From contig DATAVB010000143.1 of assembly GCA_036267955.1 (NCBI GenBank), positions 1 through 64,000 on the forward strand: 64,000 nt of DNA, written 5' to 3'. Position numbers and translations under genes: made by a program. Shown here piece after piece: positions 50,313 through 58,959 of this stretch. Each line of letters opens with the position of its first letter. Positions within the stretch are counted from its first letter, which is position 1. The notes below the pieces were generated by a model, which made no database searches, was not told where the DNA came from, and saw only the letters and a list, made by a program, of their open reading frames with translations. The stretch is from DATAVB01 sp036267955. GTDB lineage: Bacteria; Actinomycetota; Actinomycetes; Mycobacteriales; QHCD01.

Positions 50313-51572
50313 TCACGAGATGAGCTGGCTGACGGTGTAGATCAGCAGCCCGGCCAGCCCGCCGACCACGGTGCCGTTGACCCGGATGAACTGCAGGTCC
50401 CGGCCGACCTGCAGCTCGATCCGCCGGCTCGCCTCGTCGGCGTCCCAGCGGGCCACCGTCCCGGCGACCAGGTCGGCGATGTCGGTCCGGTACGTCTCGG
50501 CCAGGTAGCGCACCGCATCGTCGGCCCACCGTTCGACCTTGGCCTGCAGTTCCGGGTCGTCCCGCAGCGTCTCGCCGAACGAGGCGATCGCCGCCTCCAA
50601 CCGGTGCCGCAGCTCGGACTCAGGGTCGGCCGACATGGTGATGATGTTCTGTTTCAAGGCGGTCCAGAGAGTGACCGCGAGCCCGCGGATCGCCGTGCTG
50701 TCGAGCACCTGGTCGACCAGCTTGGTGACCTTGAGTTCCATCTCCGGATCGGTCCGCAGCTGCTCGGCGAACGCCCGCACCCGGACCGCCGCGTCCTTGC
50801 GCAGCGGGTGCTCCGGGTCCTCGGCCACCTCGTCGAGGAAGTGCTGCAGGCCGGCGTACGCCCGGGCGAAGACCCGGTCGTCGACCCGGTTGGGCACCCA
50901 TTTCGGCGACTCCACGGCGAACCGGTCACGCAGCACCTGACGGTTCTCGTCCAGGAACTTTCGGAGTACGGCGACGCCGGCGACGAGCATCCGCTGGTCG
51001 TGCCCGGCCTCGGTGGCGATGTCCACCATCCGGCCGGCGAACGGCGCCTTCGGTGTCTCCCGCAGCCGGGTGACAAGCACCTGCTCCAGCCCGGACTGCA
51101 CGTCCTCGTCCCGCATCACCTCGGTGACCCCGCCGATAGCGGCCCCGGCGGCGTCGCCGATCCGGCGGGCGTGCGCGGGATCGGCCAGCCAGACCCCGAG
51201 CCGGTGCCCCGGCTGGACCGAGTGCAGCTTCTCCGAGATCACCTCGGCGGACAGGAAGTTGGTCTGCACGAACTCGCCGAGACTCGACCCGAGCTGGTCC
51301 TTCTTCCGCGGCAGGATCGCGGTGTGCGGCACCGGCAGGCCGAGCGGGTGGCGGAACAGCGCGGTGACCGCGAACCAGTCGGCCAGCGCGCCGACCATGG
51401 CGGCCTCGGCGGTGGCCTGCACGTAGCCGACCCAGCCGCCGTTCCCGAACAGCACACACAGCAGCCAGATCAGCGCGGCCAGCAACAACAGCCCGGCGGC
51501 CACCGATTTCATCCGGATCAGGGCCCGGCGACGCTCGGCGTCACGCGGCGTCAAGCTGGCTCGTTCGGGCAC
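50313..51572 (-). CDS. DUF445 membrane protein
   Basis: 419 residues from GTG 51572 (MPERASLTPRDAERRRALIR) with GGGAGT upstream. Membrane helices near residues 24-45 (VAAGLLLLAALIWLLCVLF) and at the very C-terminus (GTVVGGLAGLLIYTVSQL), with WVGYVQATAEAAMVGALADWFAVTALFRHPLG (AEAAMVGALADWFAV) as the family signature. Between them lies a long helical cytoplasmic or extracellular body. Function of the family is not established. Confidence 0.9.
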   Translation of the reverse strand: MPERASLTPRDAERRRALIRMKSVAAGLLLLAALIWLLCVLFGNGGWVGYVQATAEAAMVGALADWFAVTALFRHPLGLPVPHTAILPRKKDQLGSSLGEFVQTNFLSAEVISEKLHSVQPGHRLGVWLADPAHARRIGDAAGAAIGGVTEVMRDEDVQSGLEQVLVTRLRETPKAPFAGRMVDIATEAGHDQRMLVAGVAVLRKFLDENRQVLRDRFAVESPKWVPNRVDDRVFARAYAGLQHFLDEVAEDPEHPLRKDAAVRVRAFAEQLRTDPEMELKVTKLVDQVLDSTAIRGLAVTLWTALKQNIITMSADPESELRHRLEAAIASFGETLRDDPELQAKVERWADDAVRYLAETYRTDIADLVAGTVARWDADEASRRIELQVGRDLQFIRVNGTVVGGLAGLLIYTVSQLIS

Positions 51573-51598
51573 ACTCCCAGCGTATCGGCGGCGATTCG

Positions 51599-53293
51599 GT
51601 GACACTGGAGCGCATGCGAACTCTGCACCGCGACGACGCGCCCCAGGTCCTGGAACTCGACCTGACCGAACCGCCGGCCACCGTCCCGCCGGCCGATCCG
51701 CTGGCTGATCCGCTGACAGTGATCCGGACCCGCCGCCGTCCCCGGCTCACCGACATCCTGATCGGGCTGCGCCGCGCCGCCACCGCCGACGAGGTCGCCG
51801 GCATCGTCATCCAGGTCGGCGGCCGCGGGCCAGGCATGGCGTTGGCCCAGGAGCTGCGGGCGGCGATCGCGGAGTTTCGCCGCGGTGGCAAGCCGGTCTT
51901 CGCCTGGGCCGAGACGTTCGGCGAGTTCGCACCCGGCAACACCGGGTACGCCGTGGCCGCCGGCTGCGACGAGGTGTGGGTGCAGGAGTCCGGCGACGTC
52001 GGCCTCACCGGGATCGGCACCCAACCGACGTTCGTCCGGGACGCGTTGGACCGGATCGGCGTCACCGTGCAGCTGGGTCAGCGGCACGAGTACAAGAACG
52101 CGGCCAACATGTTCACCCAGCAGGAGCTGACCGACGGGCATCGGGAGTCGTTGACCCGGCTCGTCGAGTCGCTCACCGACCAGCTGCTGACCGGGATTTC
52201 CAACGACCGCGGACTGCCGGTCGAGCGGCTGCGCGAGCTGCTCGACACCGGACCGCTGAGCCCGACCGAGGCCGCCGCCGCCGGCCTGGTCGACCACATC
52301 GGCTACCGGGACGAGGTCTATGCCGCGATGCGCCGGAAGGTCGGCGGCCGGATGCGGCTGGGATTTCTGCACCGCTTCAAGCCGGGCCTGGTCCGCGCCG
52401 GCGCGGCCCGGATCAGCACCCGCGGCGGGGTGATCGCCCTGGTGCACGGCACCGGCGCGATCGGGTTGGGCCGCAGCTCCCGCGGGCCGATGGGCAACGG
52501 GATGGGGGCCACGACGGTGGCGGCGGCGCTACGGGCGGCGGCCCGCGACGAGGACGTCGCGGCGATCCTGTTCCGGGTGGACAGTCCCGGCGGTTCGTAC
52601 GCCGCCTCCGACACGATCCGCCGCGAGGTCGTGCTGGCCCGTCAGGCCGGTAAGCCGGTTGTCGTGTCGATGGGTACGGTCGCCGGCTCCGGCGGCTACT
52701 TCGTCTCGATGGCGGCCGACGTGATCGTCGCCTCGCCCGGGACGCTGACCGGCTCGATCGGCGTCTTCGGCGGCAAGGCGGTGGTCGACCGGCTGCTGGA
52801 CCGGGCCGGGATCGGCACCGCCTCGGTGGCGCAGGGCGAGCACGCGCTGATGTTCTCCGCCCGGCAGCCGTACACCGACAGCGAGCTGGAATTGCTGCAC
52901 CGCTGGCTGGACCGGGTCTACGACGACTTCGTCGGCAAGGTGGCGGCGGACCGGGGCATGACCGTGCCGCAGACGCACGAGGTGGCCCGGGGCCGGATCT
53001 GGACCGGCGCCGACGCGGCCGAGCGGGGGCTGGTCGACGAGCTCGGCGGGCTGGCCACCGCGGTGCAGCTCGCCCGCACCCGGGGCGGCCTGCGGGCGCG
53101 CCAGGATCTCGCCGACGTACGGAACTACCCGCGGGTCAAACCGCAGGACCGGCTGCACGCGCCGCGCTCCAGCGACGACCCGGGCGCCGCGTCCGCCGCG
53201 CTGGGCTGGGGGCCGCTCGGCCAGCTCGCCGCGCGGTTGGGCCTGCCGGCCTCGGGACCGCTGATGATGCCGGACCTGCTCGATCCGCGGTAG
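51599..53293 (+). CDS. SppA-like signal peptide peptidase (S49, two-domain)
   Basis: 564 residues from GTG 51599. Duplicated S49 folds: the first holds the catalytic Lys166 (EYKNAANMFT), the second the nucleophile Ser364 (GTVAGSGGYFVS), matching the Ser/Lys dyad of SppA. No N-terminal membrane helix is seen, unlike E. coli SppA, so it is probably soluble or peripheral. It would degrade signal peptides or damaged membrane-protein fragments. The start is 26 bp from the divergent DUF445 gene. Confidence 0.92.
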   Translation: MTLERMRTLHRDDAPQVLELDLTEPPATVPPADPLADPLTVIRTRRRPRLTDILIGLRRAATADEVAGIVIQVGGRGPGMALAQELRAAIAEFRRGGKPVFAWAETFGEFAPGNTGYAVAAGCDEVWVQESGDVGLTGIGTQPTFVRDALDRIGVTVQLGQRHEYKNAANMFTQQELTDGHRESLTRLVESLTDQLLTGISNDRGLPVERLRELLDTGPLSPTEAAAAGLVDHIGYRDEVYAAMRRKVGGRMRLGFLHRFKPGLVRAGAARISTRGGVIALVHGTGAIGLGRSSRGPMGNGMGATTVAAALRAAARDEDVAAILFRVDSPGGSYAASDTIRREVVLARQAGKPVVVSMGTVAGSGGYFVSMAADVIVASPGTLTGSIGVFGGKAVVDRLLDRAGIGTASVAQGEHALMFSARQPYTDSELELLHRWLDRVYDDFVGKVAADRGMTVPQTHEVARGRIWTGADAAERGLVDELGGLATAVQLARTRGGLRARQDLADVRNYPRVKPQDRLHAPRSSDDPGAASAALGWGPLGQLAARLGLPASGPLMMPDLLDPR

Positions 53294-53392
53294 CCAATCC
53301 GCCGACCGGTCTCCGAGCCGTAGCCGTAGCCGAACCGTTGCCGGCAGCTGTTGGCGGTGGCGCAGCCCGCGTTCTACCGTGCGAAGGGCGCC

Positions 53393-53425
53393 GATCCGGA
53401 CGTCGCTGTAGCTGGCGTCCGGATC
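53393..53425. other. Inverted repeat between SppA and the sigma-factor gene
   Basis: GATCCGGACG (53393-53402) and CGTCCGGATC (53416-53425) form a perfect 10-bp stem with a 13-base loop. No T-run follows. It may end SppA transcription or act in the promoter of the sigma gene; TGTAACG at 53430 lies just behind it. Confidence 0.55.
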
Positions 53426-53488
53426 AGGATGTAACGGTCCGGGGCGCGGGGAGCAATAACGGGCGAGGGTGCAGACAGGAGCGGGTTC

Positions 53489-54109
53489 GTGGCGAAGTCT
53501 GATGCGACCGATCCCGTGGCGCGGATCGCGCGGGATCCCTCAGCGTTGGAGGCGTTCTACCGCGGGCACGTCGAGGAGGTGCTGCGTTTCATCGCCCGCC
53601 GGGTGCACGATCCGGCCACCGCGGCCGATCTCACCAGCGACGTCTTCGTCGCCGCGATCGGCTCGTCCGGATCGTACGAACCGGGTCGGGGCACGCCGCG
53701 CGCCTGGCTGATCGGGATCGCCCGCATCGTGGTGTTGGGCGAATACCGCAGATCAGCGCACGAGAGCCGGAAACAGGAACGAATCTGTGGACGGCGTCTC
53801 CTGGACGACGCCGATATCCAGCGACTCGAGGAACGACTTGACGCCGAACGGGAGGCCAGAGTGCTGTATCAGCTCATCGACCGGCTCCCGGCTGGCGAGC
53901 GGGACGTGATCGAGCTGGTCGGGGTGGACGGCCTGTCGGTGGTGGACGCCGCCGCGGCCCTGTCGATCTCGCCGACCGCGGCCCGGGTTCGACTGCACCG
54001 GGCCCGGCGCACCCTGCGGGCGCTGCGCAGTCCGCTGGCCCAGGCCGACGCCGACGAGGGCGTCGACCGACTACTCGCGACCACCCGACCCGTGGAGATT
54101 CGAGCATGA
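53489..54109 (+). CDS. ECF-type sigma factor
   Basis: 206 residues, GTG 53489. Region 2 (about 18-75: ALEAFYRGHVEEVLRFIARRVHDPATAADLTSDVFVAAI) and region 4 (about 125-180: LPAGERDVIELVGVDGLSVVDAAAALSISPTAARVRLHRARRTLR) are both present, with the ECF HTH. Its stop overlaps the next start in ATGA; the partner gene encodes a one-helix membrane protein that may be its anti-sigma. Target promoters not known. Confidence 0.92.
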   Translation: MAKSDATDPVARIARDPSALEAFYRGHVEEVLRFIARRVHDPATAADLTSDVFVAAIGSSGSYEPGRGTPRAWLIGIARIVVLGEYRRSAHESRKQERICGRRLLDDADIQRLEERLDAEREARVLYQLIDRLPAGERDVIELVGVDGLSVVDAAAALSISPTAARVRLHRARRTLRALRSPLAQADADEGVDRLLATTRPVEIRA

Positions 54110-54672
54110 CCGACGACAGCGGCCCGGAAACCTTCGAGGACCGCCTGCTGGCTGAGCTGACCCGCATGGTCCGCGACCAGCCGGAGCCCACCCCCCTTGA
54201 CCTCGTCGCGCGGCGAAGAGGCGTACGGCGACCAGTGCTGCTCGCCGGCGCCGCCGCCGCGGTGGCGGCAATGGCGGCCGCGGTTGTCGTCCTGCCCGGT
54301 GTGCTCGGCGGTGCGCACGGCGCGCCCAGCGGCTTCGCGGTGACCCGCCATCAGGGCGGCACGGTCGGCTTCTCGGTCAGCGGTCTGGTCGGCGACACGG
54401 TGACGGCGCAGGCCGCGCTCAGTTCGGCCGGCGCGGCCTCGGTCCGGGTGGTGAGCTCGACCAATTACCGCGGGCGCTGCCACAGCAGCACGCAGAACGT
54501 CCCGGTCCCGGCCGGGCTGCTCGGCGCAACCCGGCCCGACTCGTTCGTGCTCGACCCGGCCCGGCTTCCGCACGGCGACGTGCTGATCATCGCCGTACCG
54601 ACGAAATCCGGCGCCGCGTCCCGCGTCACCGTGAGCGTCAGCGCGGACGGCACCCCGCCGTGTGCTGCCTGA
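54106..54672 (+). CDS. One-helix membrane protein coupled to the ECF sigma gene
   Basis: 188 residues starting in ATGA at 54106. A short cytoplasmic segment (FEDRLLAELTRMVRDQPEPTPLDLV), one membrane helix (about 46-70: LLAGAAAAVAAMAAAVVVLPGVL) and an extracellular beta-rich domain with three Cys. The layout fits a membrane anti-sigma or sensor, but the zinc-binding HxxxCxxC motif of ZAS anti-sigmas is absent. Function inferred only from coupling. Confidence 0.75.
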   Translation: MTDDSGPETFEDRLLAELTRMVRDQPEPTPLDLVARRRGVRRPVLLAGAAAAVAAMAAAVVVLPGVLGGAHGAPSGFAVTRHQGGTVGFSVSGLVGDTVTAQAALSSAGAASVRVVSSTNYRGRCHSSTQNVPVPAGLLGATRPDSFVLDPARLPHGDVLIIAVPTKSGAASRVTVSVSADGTPPCAA

Positions 54673-54694
54673 CGCGCCGATCAGTTCAGAGCGC

Positions 54695-55309
54695 TCAGTT
54701 GATGTGAATGAAGCTGACGGTCTGGGCGGTCGACCAGAAATCGCTGGTGAATCTGGACAGCGAGTGATCGTGGCTGCCGATCCGGTAATAGCCCACGTTG
54801 TTGCCGGAGTCGACCTCGTACACCCCGGTGATGTGCAGGTTCAGCGAGCCACCGTAGGCGTAGCAGGTCATTCCCGAATTGAAGAAGACCCAGTACGTGG
54901 TGGGCTCTCGGCAGCTGTTGGTCTTGATGATGGATGGCGCCGGGGCGACCGTGCCGCGACCGGCTTTCCATTGCTGGCCGAGGGCGGTGGCGGCGGCGCG
55001 GGTGCCGTGCCAGACGCGGGTGACCTGGCCGGTCGAATCGCGGTAGTTGATGGTCCACGGATGGTCCGGACTCACGGCGTGGCCAGCGGCCGTGTCGTTG
55101 TCCGGATAACTGTTGGTGACGCCGGCCGTGGAGTCGGTGATCTGCTGGATCGAGGGACTCGACTGCGTTGAGTTACTGCTCGGACGGGGGGTGGCTGCGT
55201 CGGCACTCATGGTGCCGGCGGCAAGGACGCCAGCTGCAACGGTTGTCGCACCGAGCGCCGCCATGGCTCGTCGGTACACGGATGGCCCTTTCCTCGTGGT
55301 TGATGGCAT
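54695..55309 (-). CDS. Secreted protein with beta/gamma-crystallin-like C-terminus
   Basis: 204 residues from ATG 55309. Signal peptide MPSTTRKGPSVYRRAMAAL ... AGTMSADA. The mature protein has a Ser/Thr-rich start, then PWTINYRDSTGQVTRVWHGTRAAA, paired Cys (NSCREP, MTCYAYGG), and a C-terminal domain with GVYEVDSGNNVGYYRI and SLSRFTSDFWSTAQTVSFIHIN that resembles actinobacterial beta/gamma-crystallin-like proteins. The role is not known. Weak similarity only; the crystallin label is inference. Confidence 0.6.
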   Translation of the reverse strand: MPSTTRKGPSVYRRAMAALGATTVAAGVLAAGTMSADAATPRPSSNSTQSSPSIQQITDSTAGVTNSYPDNDTAAGHAVSPDHPWTINYRDSTGQVTRVWHGTRAAATALGQQWKAGRGTVAPAPSIIKTNSCREPTTYWVFFNSGMTCYAYGGSLNLHITGVYEVDSGNNVGYYRIGSHDHSLSRFTSDFWSTAQTVSFIHIN

Positions 55310-55624
55310 CTGCTTAGGCTGCTGCCCAGCGGATGACACGAACGGATGCTGACAGGTATGAGCCCGACCCGGGCGGCGTTGATACGGGCCGTTCTCACTC
55401 CGAGCACAACATGGCACTACTTCCTGTGTCCACTCGGTGTCGGAAAACCGCCATCGTGAACCGGACAAGCGAGGTCATCCATAACGCAACGTGACCGCGC
55501 ATCGTCGCCGCCGGTTCGTACCGGTTACTGAGACGACAGGACCGCCGGAATGGTTGGCCGGCCCGGGGATCGTCGGGTGGCTGGGATCTGGGGCTGTCTG
55601 GGACCGGGTGCCTAGGATCGCCCA
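55310..55624. other. 315-bp intergenic region
   Basis: Divergent gap between the secreted-protein gene and the GNAT gene; it should hold both promoters. I see no hairpin, box or small gene I can support. Confidence 0.4.
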
Positions 55625-56581
55625 ATGACTGCCGACCCGGAGCGGGACCTGACCTGGCGTCCCGCCACTCTCGACGACGTGCCGGCGCTGGCCCGGTTGA
55701 CCAATGCCGTGACCGTGCATGTCGGTGGTCACGATCTGTTGTCCGAGGCGGCGTTGGCCCAGGGGATGGCCGGCGCCCGCGGTGCGCTGACCGAGGACAG
55801 CCTGGTGGCAGTGCTGGCCGACGGTGTCGCGGTCGGCTGGTGCGGCCTGCCGCCACCTCCCGCGAACGGCAGCCGGCTGAGCGGGTACGGCGGCGTCCAT
55901 CCGGACTGGCGGGGGCGCGGCATCGGCCGCCGGCTGCTGGCGTGGCAGGTCGAGCGGGCCGGCGCGCATCACGCCGCCGCGGGAGCGACCGAGCCCTGGG
56001 CGCTGCACGTCCCGACGATGGACTCCGATCCCGGGCATGCCCGTCTGCTGGCCCGTTTCGACTTCAAGCCGGTGCGGTTCTGGTTCGAGATGCTGCGGGA
56101 CACAGCGGCCCCGGTCGTCGAAACTCCGCTGGCCGAGGGGCTGACCGCGGTGCCGTACGAGCCGCGGTACGAGGACTCGCTGTACGCCGCGCACACGGAG
56201 GCGTTCGCCGACCATTGGGGCTTTCAGCAACGGCCGCAGCGGGACTGGCGCAGCCGGGTGGAGAGCGTGAATTTCCGGCCGGCGCTGAGCCGGCTGGCCG
56301 TCGACGCGTCCGGCGAGGTGGCCGGCTATGTGCTGACCAACGGATATCAGGATCCGGCCCGGCTGACGATGGCCGTGATCGGCACCCGGCGGGGGTGGCG
56401 CCGGCGCGGCGTGGCCTCGGCGCTGATCGCGCGGACGTTGCACGCCTACCGGGCGGCCGGGGTGAGCAGGGCGGAGTTGGGTGTCGACACCGCCAATCCG
56501 ACCGGTGCGCTCGGTGTGTACGAACGGATGGGTTTCGTCCGCGGCCTGAGCTCGACCACGTACGGCCGGGCGATCGGCTGA
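55625..56581 (+). CDS. Two-domain GNAT acetyltransferase
   Basis: 318 residues, ATG 55625. Two GNAT domains: the first has VHPDWRGRGIGRRLLAWQ (acetyl-CoA-binding R/Q-x-x-G-x-G/A), the second IGTRRGWRRRGVASALIARTLHAYRAAG and NPTGALGVYERMGF. The duplicated layout resembles mycothiol synthase (MshD), but the second domain alone is typical of many amine acetyltransferases, so the substrate cannot be given. Converges with the serine hydrolase gene (6-bp gap). Confidence 0.87.
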   Translation: MTADPERDLTWRPATLDDVPALARLTNAVTVHVGGHDLLSEAALAQGMAGARGALTEDSLVAVLADGVAVGWCGLPPPPANGSRLSGYGGVHPDWRGRGIGRRLLAWQVERAGAHHAAAGATEPWALHVPTMDSDPGHARLLARFDFKPVRFWFEMLRDTAAPVVETPLAEGLTAVPYEPRYEDSLYAAHTEAFADHWGFQQRPQRDWRSRVESVNFRPALSRLAVDASGEVAGYVLTNGYQDPARLTMAVIGTRRGWRRRGVASALIARTLHAYRAAGVSRAELGVDTANPTGALGVYERMGFVRGLSSTTYGRAIG

Positions 56582-56587
56582 TCCAGC

Positions 56588-57907
56588 TCAGCGGGGCGTG
56601 TCCGGCCACGGGTCGCGGGTGAAGATGAACGTACGGATGTCCAGTGCCTCGACGCTGCCGTCCGGTGCCCGCAGCACCCGCAGATCCTCGCCGCGTTCCG
56701 GGCCGTCCAGGTAGCGCCAGCGGTCCGGCCCGATCTGGTCCAGCCGGGCGAGGTCGCCGCCGTCGATGTCGAGCAGCTGGCTGGCCGCGGTGTCGTACCC
56801 GATGGTGATCTCGTTGCCCATCCACCACCAGCGGCCGGTGACCGGCTCCACCTCGGGCGGCACCGGGCCGTCCGGCTGCCAGGGCACCACCGCTTCGGGT
56901 TGGGCGTCCAGGATCTCGCTGAGAGCCGTATGTGCGAGTGTGCTGACCCGGGCACCGTTGTAGCAGTTGGCGAACGCCACGGTGGCCCAGCCGGTGTCCG
57001 GATCCGCCGCCAGACAGGCAACGAAGCCCGGCATCGACCCCGTATGTCCACAGTAGACACGGTCGCCGACGCGGTTGAGCTGGATCCCCAGGCCGGTGCC
57101 GAGGCTCCAGCGGCGCGGGTCGACGATCGCGGCCGGCGCCCGCATCTCCTCGGCTGTCGCGCGCGACAGCACGCCGTCCAGTCCGCCGGCCAGCACCGCG
57201 GCCCAGCGCAGCAGGTCACCGGTGGTGCTCCACAGCTGTCCGGCCGGCGCCATCGCAAGGGTGTCCGGGGTTGGCTCCTCGCGCAGTTGTTGCTCCCACG
57301 GATGGACGAGATAGCCGCGCGCGTAGGGATCGCGCGGGCTGCAGCCGGTGTCCCGCAGGCCGCCCGGGTCGAGGATCCGGGCCTGCAGGACCTCGCGCCA
57401 CGGCTGGCCGGTGATCCGTTCGATCAGCGCACCGAGCAGGCCGTACCCGAGGTTGGAGTAGTGCCGGAAACGCCCCAGCGGCAGGGTGAATTTCTCCGCC
57501 GTGACGCCGGCCAGCAGCCGCTCGACCGAGGTGCCGGGCGACCGTTCCCACCACGGCCCGTCCGGCTCGGCCTGCAGCCCGGAGGTATGGGTGAGCAGCC
57601 GCCGGGCGGTCGGCGCGTGCTCCCCCAACTCGGGCAGCAGCCGGCCGATCGGCTCGTCCAGGTCGAGCCGGCCCTCGTCCCGCAACTGCATGACCAGGGC
57701 GGCGGTGAAGGTCTTGCTGATCGAGCCGACCCGGTACTGCGTCTGCGGGCTCGGCACCGGATTGCCGCCTTGCCCGGTGTGATGCAGACATTCGCCGTCC
57801 TGGCCCGCGGCCAGAACGAGGGACGGGGCCCGGCCGTCCCGCTGTGCGGTGCCGGCCAGTTGGTCGAGGCTGCTGCCGAGTTGCGCCGTGATCATGTCGA
57901 GCATCAT
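56588..57907 (-). CDS. Serine hydrolase, class C beta-lactamase-like
   Basis: 439 residues, ATG 57907 (MITAQLG at 57895 also possible). Penicillin-recognising fold with Ser62-I-S-Lys65 (VGSISKTF), Tyr150-S-Asn152 (RHYSNLGYG) and the HTG triad (CGHTGSMPG). No signal peptide, so it is cytoplasmic. The C-terminal 110 residues form a lipocalin-like beta domain, as in D-aminopeptidases or esterases of this type. Follows the oxidoreductase gene by 6 bp, probably one operon. Confidence 0.88.
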   Translation of the reverse strand: MMLDMITAQLGSSLDQLAGTAQRDGRAPSLVLAAGQDGECLHHTGQGGNPVPSPQTQYRVGSISKTFTAALVMQLRDEGRLDLDEPIGRLLPELGEHAPTARRLLTHTSGLQAEPDGPWWERSPGTSVERLLAGVTAEKFTLPLGRFRHYSNLGYGLLGALIERITGQPWREVLQARILDPGGLRDTGCSPRDPYARGYLVHPWEQQLREEPTPDTLAMAPAGQLWSTTGDLLRWAAVLAGGLDGVLSRATAEEMRAPAAIVDPRRWSLGTGLGIQLNRVGDRVYCGHTGSMPGFVACLAADPDTGWATVAFANCYNGARVSTLAHTALSEILDAQPEAVVPWQPDGPVPPEVEPVTGRWWWMGNEITIGYDTAASQLLDIDGGDLARLDQIGPDRWRYLDGPERGEDLRVLRAPDGSVEALDIRTFIFTRDPWPDTPR

Positions 57908-57913
57908 GCCCGA

Positions 57914-58927
57914 TCAGTCGTGCAGCTTGACCACCATCTTGCCGATGTTGTCGCCGCGCAACAGGCCGAGAAACGCCTCCGGCGAACGTTCGATGCCCTC
58001 GACGACGGTCTCCTGGAAGGTGATCGACCCGTCGCGCAGCCAGCCGCCGACCTCGCGGGCGAAATCCTGCTGCCGGTCATTGTGGTCGCCGACGATAAAA
58101 CCGCGAATGGTGAGTCGTTTGCCGACGATCAGGCCCAGATTCCGCGGGCCCGGCGGCGGCTCGGTGGCGTTGTAGACGGAGATCGCACCGCAGGCCGCCA
58201 CCCGGCCGTGCCGGTTGAGCGAGCCGATCGCGGCCTCGAGGTGGTCGCCGCCGACATTGTCGAAATAAACGTCGATACCTTCTGGGGCCGCTTTCTTGAG
58301 TTGTTCGGCGACCGGCGCTGTTTTGTAGTTGAACGCGGCGTCGAACCCGAGCGTGTCGCGCAGATAGGCGACCTTGGCATCGGTTCCGGCGCTGCCGATC
58401 ACGCGGGACGCGCCGCGCAGCCTGGCGATCTGGCCGGCGATGCTGCCGACCGCGCCGGCCGCGGCGGAGACGAATACGGCGTCACCCGCACGCATCTCGG
58501 CGATGTCGAGCAGCCCGACGTAGGCGGTGAACGAGGGCATGCCGAGCGCGCCGAGATATGCCGAAACCGTCGGTGCGAGAGTGGGATCGACCGGCTGGAA
58601 CGCCTCCGCCGGGCCGGCCGCGTAGTCGCGCCAGCCATAGCGGTGCAGCACGGTGGCGCCCACCGGGAGCGCGTCGCTTTCCGAGGCGATGACCTCCCCG
58701 ATCGCTCCGCCGTCCATCACCTGGCCGACCTCGAACGGCGGCACGTAGGACTTTCCGGCATTCATCCGGCCACGCATATAGGGATCGACGGAGAAATAGG
58801 AATTCCGGACGAGCACCTCGCCGTCGGACGGCGTGGGAACCGGCGCCTCGACGATCCTGAAGTTGTCGACGGTCGGTACGCCATGTGGGCGTTCGGCGAG
58901 GTGAACCTCGCGGCCGGTGTCAGTCAT
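57914..58927 (-). CDS. Medium-chain NADP-dependent oxidoreductase (YfmJ/CurA-like)
   Basis: 337 residues from ATG 58927, with AAGGG upstream. Two-domain MDR without zinc ligands: VDPYMRGRM near the N-terminus, VFVSAAAGAVGSIAGQIARL for NADP binding, DVYFDNVGGDHLEAA and VVEGIERSPEAFLGLLRGDNIGKMVVKL at the end. These act on alkenal/enone double bonds (2-alkenal reductase type). It lies behind the FGGY kinase in the same direction, 32 bp apart. Confidence 0.92.
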   Translation of the reverse strand: MTDTGREVHLAERPHGVPTVDNFRIVEAPVPTPSDGEVLVRNSYFSVDPYMRGRMNAGKSYVPPFEVGQVMDGGAIGEVIASESDALPVGATVLHRYGWRDYAAGPAEAFQPVDPTLAPTVSAYLGALGMPSFTAYVGLLDIAEMRAGDAVFVSAAAGAVGSIAGQIARLRGASRVIGSAGTDAKVAYLRDTLGFDAAFNYKTAPVAEQLKKAAPEGIDVYFDNVGGDHLEAAIGSLNRHGRVAACGAISVYNATEPPPGPRNLGLIVGKRLTIRGFIVGDHNDRQQDFAREVGGWLRDGSITFQETVVEGIERSPEAFLGLLRGDNIGKMVVKLHD

Positions 58928-58959
58928 GTGCAGCCCTTTCGTGAGGTGATGTCGGTCGA

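Noticed and set aside
49092..51602. Plus-strand frame of 836 codons opposite threonine aldolase and DUF445
   Set aside because: Shadow frame; both genes on the minus strand have clear family motifs.
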